Below are positions 5,970-10,301 of a stretch of DNA of 10,301 bases, piece by piece; within the stretch, counting starts at the first letter, position 1; every line of letters begins with the position of its first letter. The stretch is taken from contig JAEZHZ010000280.1 in the NCBI GenBank assembly GCA_023436745.1, forward strand, positions 1-10,301. The letters are read 5' to 3'. A model generated the notes under the pieces. That model saw nothing but the letters and a program-made list of their open reading frames with translations. It ran no database searches and had not been told where the DNA came from. The DNA is from Pseudomonadota bacterium (GTDB taxonomy: Bacteria; Pseudomonadota; Alphaproteobacteria; Rhizobiales; Devosiaceae). Both the position numbers and the translations under genes were made by a program.

Positions 5970-7016
5970 TCATTCGGCCGCGCTCCGCATCGTGTTCTCC
6001 TCGGCAATCATGCGATCGATCAGCCGCCGTGCCCACATGGAGCCCGCATCGATGTTGAGGTTGTAGATGACGTGGTCGGGGTTGGCGTCGATCGCCTTTT
6101 GCTGCGCCTCGAGGATGATCTCGTCCTCTCCGAAGATCGCGTAGACTCCTTCGCGAAGGTTGTGCGTCCGCGCCTGCTCGTCGATTTTGTAGTTGCGGGC
6201 AAAGGCCCAGAAGTAGTGGCAGGTCTTGTCGGTCTCGGGAGTCATGGTGTTCAGCACCATGCCATTGACCCCCTGGCTTCGGTCGCCCTGCGGTGCGCCG
6301 GTTCCGGTGGGTGCCACGCCCACGTCGATGGCAATAGTCGAGGGCGCCTCGAAATTGATGATCTGCCATCGGTCCACATTGCCGGGCTTTCCCAGCTGGC
6401 CGCGCCAGAACGGGGGAGCGTCGATGTCGATCATCCAGCGGGTGACGGTAGCAGTCGTGTCCGTGTGGGTGACCTCGAATGGTGCCTCGGCCACTGCGCG
6501 ATTACCGATGGAGGAGCCATGCACATAGGTCTCGTGCGTGAGGTCCATCAGGTTGTCGACAACGAGGCGGTAGTCGCACTTGGCATGGATGTATTTGCCA
6601 TCCGCGGCCCACGCCGGGTCCTTGTTCCAGTGCAGGTCCGGCACCAGAGCGGGATCGGCGAGGGCAGGGTCTCCCATCCAGATCCAGATGAAGCGGTGAC
6701 GCTCCACGATCGGGTAGGATTTGACGCAGGCCGAAGGATTGATGGTGTCCTGGGACGGCATGTAGACGCAGCGTCCGGTGTCGTCGAACTCGAGACCGTG
6801 ATAGCCGCAGATCACGTTGTCACCGTGCAACTCGCCCATCGAAAGCGGGAGCAGCCGGTGCCAGCAAGCATCGGCCAGTGCGACGGCCGTGCCGTCCTGC
6901 TTGCGGTACAGGACGACAGGCTTGCTGCAGATGGTCCGCGGCAGAAGGCTGCGCTTGACTTCGACATCCCACGCAGCGGCATACCACACGTTCAGCGGGT
7001 AATTCGGGCTCTCCAT
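5970..7016 (-). CDS. Rieske non-haem iron oxygenase, vanillate O-demethylase (VanA) type
   Basis: This 348-residue protein is close in length and architecture to VanA, TsaM and dicamba monooxygenase. The Rieske 2Fe-2S ligands are C51-W-H53 and C70-G-Y-H73 (C-x-H-x16-C-x2-H). The catalytic iron site is the NLMDLTHETYVH stretch, with bridging Asp158 and His161/His166. Asp298 (in EDEIILEAQ) aligns by position with the third, carboxylate ligand. VanA proteins share CGYHGLE and DNLMDLTHETYVH, so oxidative O-demethylation of a methoxylated aromatic acid, releasing formaldehyde, is the leading guess. TsaM-like methyl hydroxylation is an alternative. The reductase follows after 29 nt. The ATG at 7016 has a strong GGAGGAG site. 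A predicted MarR operator lies 20 nt upstream. Located beside pobA, the likely product is protocatechuate or a close relative. Confidence 0.9.
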   Translation of the reverse strand: MESPNYPLNVWYAAAWDVEVKRSLLPRTICSKPVVLYRKQDGTAVALADACWHRLLPLSMGELHGDNVICGYHGLEFDDTGRCVYMPSQDTINPSACVKSYPIVERHRFIWIWMGDPALADPALVPDLHWNKDPAWAADGKYIHAKCDYRLVVDNLMDLTHETYVHGSSIGNRAVAEAPFEVTHTDTTATVTRWMIDIDAPPFWRGQLGKPGNVDRWQIINFEAPSTIAIDVGVAPTGTGAPQGDRSQGVNGMVLNTMTPETDKTCHYFWAFARNYKIDEQARTHNLREGVYAIFGEDEIILEAQQKAIDANPDHVIYNLNIDAGSMWARRLIDRMIAEENTMRSAAE

Positions 7017-7035
7017 GTGATCTCCTCCCTCACAT
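7015..7035 (-). other. Inverted repeat placing the oxygenase Shine-Dalgarno in a loop
   Basis: In the mRNA, ATGTGA (7035-7030) can pair with TCACAT (7020-7015) over 6 bp. This leaves GGGAGGAGA, which contains the Shine-Dalgarno, in a 9-nt loop and the first two bases of the start codon in the stem. The stem is short, so its stability is modest. A similar arrangement precedes dctP. Confidence 0.35.
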
Positions 7036-7052
7036 TGCTATGAAGCATAACA
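7036..7052. promoter_or_regulatory. Predicted second MarR operator, upstream of the oxygenase operon
   Basis: On the minus strand this reads TGTTATGCTTCATAGCA. It has 7-bp arms (TGTTATG/CATAGCA) with one mismatch around a 3-nt centre, and shares 13 of 17 bases with the element at 4423-4439. It ends 20 nt before the oxygenase start. An overlapping dyad, CATAA-CA-TTATG (7046-7057), extends it and includes a CATAAT that could be a -10, although no good -35 was seen. Placement so close to the start suggests repression by a bound dimer. Confidence 0.6.
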
Positions 7053-7098
7053 TTATGTGGGGGAGGAGCCTAGAGGGTGAGCGTCGGCCCGGCATCCG

Positions 7099-8256
7099 TC
7101 AGTTGGGCAACCCCGTGTAGTTCTCCGCAAGGCTCTGCTGGGCCGCGACAGAACCGGCGAGGTAGTCGAATTCTGCCCTCTGGATTCGGCGGCCGAAGGG
7201 TCCGTGTTCCGGGAAGGTGTGCAGCAGGGAGGTCATCCACCAGCTGAATCGTTCCGCCTTCCAGATCCGCGAGAGAGCCCGGGCAGAGTAATTGTCGAGC
7301 CCAGCGGGAGAACGTTCGCCATAGAACTCGGTGAGCGCCTCGGCCAGCATGGCTACATCGCTCATCGCCAGGTTGAGCCCCTTGGCGCCTGTTGGAGGCA
7401 CGATGTGGGCGGCATCGCCCGCAAGGAACAGCTTGCCGAACCGCAGCGGTTCCGCGACGAAACTGCGCAACGGCGCGATGGATTTCTCGATGGACGGACC
7501 CGTCTGTAGCGCTTCGGCACTCTCTGCATCGAGTCGCCTGCGCAGTTCGTCCCAGAAGCGATCATCACTCCAGCTTTCCACCTTCTCGTCGGCTGCGACC
7601 TGCACATAATAGCGGCTTCGTGTCCGGGACCTCTGGGAGCAAAGGGCAAATCCCCGCTCGTGGTGGGCATAGATCAGCTCGTCGGCTACCGGCGGTTTGT
7701 CGACCAGCACGCCGAGCCAGCCGAATGGGTACACCCGTTCGAAGGTCGTCAGCGCCGCCTCCGGAACGCTGGCGCGGCTTGCCCCGTGGTAACCGTCGCA
7801 GCCCGCGATGAAGTCGCAGTCGAGGCGGTGGCGAACCCCGTCCTTCGTCCAGGTGACATGGGGCAAGCCGTCGAAGTCGTGCAGTTGCACGTCCTCGGCC
7901 TCGTAGATCGAAGTGCCTGTCCGCGCCGCCATCAGGTCGCGTGTCACCTCGGTCTGCCCGTAGACGGTCACGTGGCGCCCCACGAGGCCCGTGAAGTCGA
8001 TGCGCAGGCGGTCTCCGTCGAAGCTCAGGTCGGTGCCATGATGGGCAAGCCCTTCGCGGTGCAGGCGTTCCGCAACGCCAGCGCGCTCGAGAAGATCGAC
8101 CGATCCCTGCTCCAGAACACCGGCGCGAATACGGCCCAGCACATAGTCGGCGCTCTTGCGTTCCAGGATGACGTTGTCGATTCCGGCCAGCGTCAGCAAT
8201 TGCCCCAGCATGAGTCCCGCCGGACCAGATCCAATGATGGCCACCTGTGTACGCAT
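7099..8256 (-). CDS. pobA: 4-hydroxybenzoate 3-monooxygenase (PobA)
   Basis: This 385-residue class A flavoprotein hydroxylates 4-hydroxybenzoate to protocatechuate with NAD(P)H and O2 in the cytoplasm. It can be followed along the Pseudomonas enzyme almost without gaps. The FAD-binding GSGPAG is at residues 9-14, DYVLGRIRAGVLEQG at 37-51, the CDG motif at 153-155, and LAGDAAHIVPPTGAKGLNLA at 278-297. By alignment from memory the active-site residues are kept: Tyr196 (Tyr201 in Pseudomonas), Ser207 (212), Arg209 (214), Tyr217 (222), Pro288 (293) and Tyr380 (385) in the C-terminal ENYTGLP. The protein is about nine residues shorter than the Pseudomonas form, mainly at the C-terminus. The ATG at 8256 follows GGAGGA; the frame is open further upstream but only as antisense to the regulator. 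It is divergent from the AraC gene. Confidence 0.96.
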   Translation of the reverse strand: MRTQVAIIGSGPAGLMLGQLLTLAGIDNVILERKSADYVLGRIRAGVLEQGSVDLLERAGVAERLHREGLAHHGTDLSFDGDRLRIDFTGLVGRHVTVYGQTEVTRDLMAARTGTSIYEAEDVQLHDFDGLPHVTWTKDGVRHRLDCDFIAGCDGYHGASRASVPEAALTTFERVYPFGWLGVLVDKPPVADELIYAHHERGFALCSQRSRTRSRYYVQVAADEKVESWSDDRFWDELRRRLDAESAEALQTGPSIEKSIAPLRSFVAEPLRFGKLFLAGDAAHIVPPTGAKGLNLAMSDVAMLAEALTEFYGERSPAGLDNYSARALSRIWKAERFSWWMTSLLHTFPEHGPFGRRIQRAEFDYLAGSVAAQQSLAENYTGLPN

Positions 8257-8307
8257 ACTTTCCTCCACGTTCGGCCGGAAACATGCGACGGACAGCAGCG
8301 GCGTTGA
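8257..8307. promoter_or_regulatory. Short divergent pobA/araC control region
   Basis: Only 51 bp separate the divergent starts. Most of the promoter for each gene must therefore overlap the other's 5' end, unless the regulator starts later (ATG 8344 is possible). A weak dyad TTCGGCCGGAA (8270-8280) lies just upstream of the pobA Shine-Dalgarno. No convincing -35/-10 pair was found on either strand. The layout matches pobR-pobA loci, where the regulator activates pobA with 4-hydroxybenzoate. Confidence 0.4.
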
Positions 8308-9180
8308 ATGGACTCGGTGCCCAATATCTTGCACTATCCGAACATGCAGGAAATTCCGACATACGCCCTGTACGGCGAGGCGGCGGGCGAGCGGCAGCAG
8401 GACTGGCTGCACTGGGAGACGATCCAGGCCCGAAGCCGACTGCACGATTATCGCATCGCGCCACACCGGCATGAGCGCTTCATGCAGGTTCTGCACCTGG
8501 TTGCCGGGGAGGGCGAGGTGGTCCTCGACGGCCGGCGCACGGCGCTGCGTCCCGACAGTGTAGTCATCGTGCCCACCGGCACCGTCCATGGCTACAGTTT
8601 CAGCAGGGATGTGCGCGGCGTGGTCGTCACCCTGATCGAACGGGACCTGGAAGGGCTCGGTCTGCCGCGTCCGGAGGCTACAGCCGTGGTGGGGGACTGC
8701 GGAGAGGTCGGCGCGGCCTTGAAGCGGCTCACCGGTGAGGCGGACCGTCCGGGGGCGGGACATGACGTGGCCATGCGCGCCCACCTGATGTTGCTGCTCG
8801 TCGCATTGCGCCGCGTGGTGAAGACTGGTTTTGCGGAGCAGGGAGCCATTCGAAGCCGGCAGATCGCCGGGCAATTTCGCGAACTGGTCGAGCAGCGCTT
8901 CAGGACGTCACGGCGGGTCTCGGACTATGCGGCAGAGTTGGGGATCAGCCACACCCACCTCAACCGCATCTGCAGGGAGGTCTTCCGCCAGCCGCCGCTC
9001 GCCCTGATCGAGCAGCGCGTTGCGCTCGAGGCGCGCCGTCAGCTGCTGTTCACCACGCTCTCCGTCAAGCAGATCGGCGCGCAGCTCGGCTACGACGATC
9101 CCGCCTATTTCACCCGCTTCATCACTCGCCTGTTCGGTTCACCACCCGCAACGCTGCGCCGGCAGATGCTCGGCAGCTAG
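8308..9180 (+). CDS. AraC-family regulator, probable PobR-type activator of pobA
   Basis: This 290-residue protein has an N-terminal cupin-like effector domain (about residues 45-110, with PHRHERFMQVLHL and VPTGTVHGY). Its C-terminal AraC DNA-binding domain (about 184-287) has a first helix-turn-helix near 203-224 (VSDYAAELGISHTHLNRICR) and a second near 251-272 (LSVKQIGAQLGYDDPAYFTR). The opening IPTYALYGE is typical of AraC-type PobR/PobC proteins. Together with divergence from pobA, this suggests activation of pobA in response to 4-hydroxybenzoate. Start at ATG 8308 has no clear Shine-Dalgarno; ATG 8344 (residue 13) is an alternative that would enlarge the shared promoter to 87 bp. PobR can be an IclR protein in other genera, so the symbol is left open. 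Confidence 0.88.
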   Translation: MDSVPNILHYPNMQEIPTYALYGEAAGERQQDWLHWETIQARSRLHDYRIAPHRHERFMQVLHLVAGEGEVVLDGRRTALRPDSVVIVPTGTVHGYSFSRDVRGVVVTLIERDLEGLGLPRPEATAVVGDCGEVGAALKRLTGEADRPGAGHDVAMRAHLMLLLVALRRVVKTGFAEQGAIRSRQIAGQFRELVEQRFRTSRRVSDYAAELGISHTHLNRICREVFRQPPLALIEQRVALEARRQLLFTTLSVKQIGAQLGYDDPAYFTRFITRLFGSPPATLRRQMLGS

Positions 9181-9193
9181 TTCGGCAGCGAAC
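9180..9193. terminator. Small stem-loop between convergent araC and NmrA-like genes
   Basis: GTTCG (9180-9184) pairs with CGAAC (9189-9193) around a GCAG tetraloop, starting at the last base of the regulator's stop codon and lying 11 nt from the neighbouring stop. Five base pairs without a T-run make a weak terminator candidate. It is listed because the two genes converge here with only 24 bp between them. Confidence 0.35.
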
Positions 9194-9204
9194 ATTAAGC
9201 GGGT

Positions 9205-10065
9205 TCAGCCCTGGTTGTGGACCCATTGAGCCACAACCTCTCGCATGGCGACAGGCGGCCGGCCCAGAGTGAGCCCGAGCGTCGGGTCGACGGCCGCAAA
9301 CTCTCCGGCGCGACTGGCGAAGAATACACCCAGCAGAAACTCGGCCTGTTCTCTGGGCATTCCGTAGGACACGAGCGTGCCAAGGTAGTCCTCATCGCTG
9401 ACGGTAACGCGGGTGATCGTCCGGCCGGTGACTTCGGAGGTGACTGCCGCAAGGTCGACCAGGCTCAGCGCCTCGCTGCCCGTCAATGGTGGGGTCACAC
9501 CGTTGACGGTGGGCCGCGTCAGGGTGAGGGCGGCGACCTCAGCCAGGTCGGCGTGCGTCGCCCAGGAAATCGGGCCATCGGCCGGGGCAAATATGCTTCC
9601 GCTTTCCAGGGCGCCGCGCATGAACGTCAGCGCCGAAGCGGCATAGAACCCGTTGCGCAACGAGGTAAAGGCGAGCCCGGAATCCATCAGCATCTGCTCG
9701 GTAGCGGCATGGTCGCGCATGGCTGCGAAATGGGAATGCGGGCCTGCACCCATATGACTGGTGTAGACGATCCGCTCGACGCCAGCTGCCGTCGCAGCGC
9801 GGATGGCATTGGCATGCTGACGCAGGGCTTCTTCTCCATGCCTGGAGCTGGAAATCAGCAACAAGCTGGCCGCTCCTTCAAAGCTCCTCGCCAAGTCTGC
9901 ATCGTCGTAGTCGCCCTGACGGACCTGGACGCCACGCTTTGCCAGGTCCGCGGCTCTTTCAGGGCTGCGGACACTGACTCCAATCTCGCTTGGCGGAAGG
10001 AGGTTGAGCAGGTTCTCGACTATGCCTTTGCCGAGGAGGCCTGTGGCCCCGGTTACAATTATCAC
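9205..10065 (-). CDS. NmrA/QOR2-like NAD(P)-binding oxidoreductase (atypical SDR)
   Basis: This is a 286-residue Rossmann-fold protein. The GTG-started N-terminus reads VIIVTGATGLLG, with the TGxxGxxG dinucleotide motif at residues 5-12. VRSPERAADLAKRG follows at the second strand, the usual NADP-selecting region, then GDYDD and SLLLISSS. The length matches the NmrA-like quinone oxidoreductase QOR2 (YtfG). The catalytic YxxxK of classical SDRs is not obvious, as expected for this group. The start is GTG at 10065, set by AGGAGG (10078-10073) with a 7-nt gap; an ATG start further upstream has no such support. It diverges from a LysR gene, a frequent pairing for stress- or quinone-responsive reductases. 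Likely roles are quinone/aldehyde reduction or redox sensing. A link to the aromatic genes is only positional. Confidence 0.87.
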   Translation of the reverse strand: MIIVTGATGLLGKGIVENLLNLLPPSEIGVSVRSPERAADLAKRGVQVRQGDYDDADLARSFEGAASLLLISSSRHGEEALRQHANAIRAATAAGVERIVYTSHMGAGPHSHFAAMRDHAATEQMLMDSGLAFTSLRNGFYAASALTFMRGALESGSIFAPADGPISWATHADLAEVAALTLTRPTVNGVTPPLTGSEALSLVDLAAVTSEVTGRTITRVTVSDEDYLGTLVSYGMPREQAEFLLGVFFASRAGEFAAVDPTLGLTLGRPPVAMREVVAQWVHNQG

Positions 10066-10174
10066 GCGCGTTCCTCCTGAAGATCCGTTGGCGGCATCCG
10101 TGCCGCCATCTGCCAAGTTGTGGCTGTTCTTCCTCCGCGTGATAATCGGCGCAAATTCGAATGGGGTGTTCTCA
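10066..10174. promoter_or_regulatory. Divergent control region between NmrA-like and LysR genes
   Basis: This 109-bp region is shared by two divergent genes and is where a LysR protein would normally bind. It contains a perfect 8-bp palindrome ATTCGAAT (10155-10162), 12 nt before the LysR start. I did not find a clear T-N11-A LysR box with flanking symmetry or a strong -35/-10 pair. Confidence 0.4.
10073..10078 (-). promoter_or_regulatory. Consensus Shine-Dalgarno setting the GTG start of the NmrA-like gene
   Basis: A perfect AGGAGG, 7 nt before GTG 10065, decides for the GTG over the upstream in-frame ATG. The resulting protein begins directly at the Rossmann strand, as family members do. 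Confidence 0.75.
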
Positions 10175-10301
10175 GTGAAGAACAACGTGTCCGCGGACGA
10201 CCTGCGCATCTTTTTGGCAGTGGTTCAGGAGCGCGGCTTCCGTGCCGCGGCCAGGCGCCTCGGCATGGCACCGTCAAAGATCAGCACGACAATCACGCAG
10301 A
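10175..10301 (+). CDS. LysR-family transcriptional regulator, N-terminal part, cut by right edge
   Basis: Forty-two codons are visible and run off the window. The stretch DLRIFLAVVQERGFRAAARRLGMAPSKISTTITQ is the typical N-terminal helix-turn-helix of LysR proteins (helix, S/R-x-AAR-L turn and recognition helix with S-x-I-S). The GTG at 10175 is preceded by GGGG at 10163-10166, about 8 nt away, and gives a start about 8 residues before the first helix. A GTG at 10166 is in frame but has no space for a ribosome site. It is divergent from the NmrA-like gene and probably regulates it. Effector domain and ligand are not visible. Confidence 0.88.
   Translation, partial: MKNNVSADDLRIFLAVVQERGFRAAARRLGMAPSKISTTITQ

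Noticed and set aside
6072..7043. 323-codon open frame on the plus strand across the Rieske oxygenase
   Set aside because: It is antisense to a gene with intact iron-binding motifs, has no recognisable domain or ribosome site, and long antisense frames are expected in GC-rich DNA.
7099..8874. 591-codon reading of pobA starting at 8874
   Set aside because: The extra N-terminal part is antisense to the AraC gene. The Rossmann strand begins right after ATG 8256, which has a GGAGGA site.
9205..10209. ATG start at 10209 for the NmrA-like gene
   Set aside because: It would overlap the LysR gene on the other strand, while GTG 10065 has a consensus AGGAGG and begins at the Rossmann strand.
1..10301. 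tRNA, rRNA, CRISPR array, insertion sequence or phage attachment site
   Set aside because: No clover-leaf-like sequence, regularly spaced repeats, transposase motif or terminal inverted repeats were seen; the dyads found are single regulatory-type elements.

Overview
This is a high-GC window (roughly 63-65% G+C by eye) with tightly packed genes, ATGA stop/start overlaps and strong G/C third-position bias. It suggests a proteobacterium. Abundant TRAP transport genes and the PobA/AraC-type PobR pair fit an alpha- or betaproteobacterium; I cannot place it more closely. The theme is uptake of aromatic acids and their conversion towards protocatechuate. No RNA gene, insertion sequence or CRISPR array was seen.

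Layout, left to right. (1) 1-3128, plus strand: the last codons of what is probably a TRAP substrate-binding gene, then the TRAP small permease dctQ, the large permease dctM and an MFS transporter. A strong GC-rich hairpin separates the first gene from dctQ. The next two junctions are ATGA overlaps, so this reads as one operon. (2) 3223-4245, minus strand: a second, orphan TRAP substrate-binding gene, convergent with the operon and separated from it by a hairpin. (3) 4484-4948, plus strand: a MarR-family regulator divergent from that gene. (4) 4972-7016, minus strand: an electron-transfer reductase and a Rieske oxygenase of the vanillate O-demethylase (VanB/VanA) type. (5) 7099-8256, minus strand: pobA, 4-hydroxybenzoate 3-monooxygenase. 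(6) 8308-9180, plus strand: a divergent AraC regulator, probably PobR-like. (7) 9205-10065, minus strand: an NmrA/QOR2-like NAD(P)-binding protein, divergent from a LysR regulator cut by the right edge (10175-10301).

How the genes may work together. PobA turns 4-hydroxybenzoate into protocatechuate. A VanAB-type pair would turn vanillate, or a related methoxylated acid, into protocatechuate as well. The TRAP and MFS transporters would import such acids. No ring-cleavage genes (pcaGH, ligAB) are in the window, so the pathway must continue elsewhere.

The most interesting non-coding signal is a 17-bp dyad-symmetric element. One copy is in the dctP/marR divergent promoter (4423-4439), overlapping a good minus-strand -10 box. 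A second copy with 13 of 17 identical bases lies just upstream of the Rieske oxygenase (7036-7052). I infer that the MarR protein controls both the orphan binding protein and the oxygenase operon, linking uptake to demethylation. Both target genes also have small inverted repeats that place the Shine-Dalgarno in a loop and the start codon in a stem.
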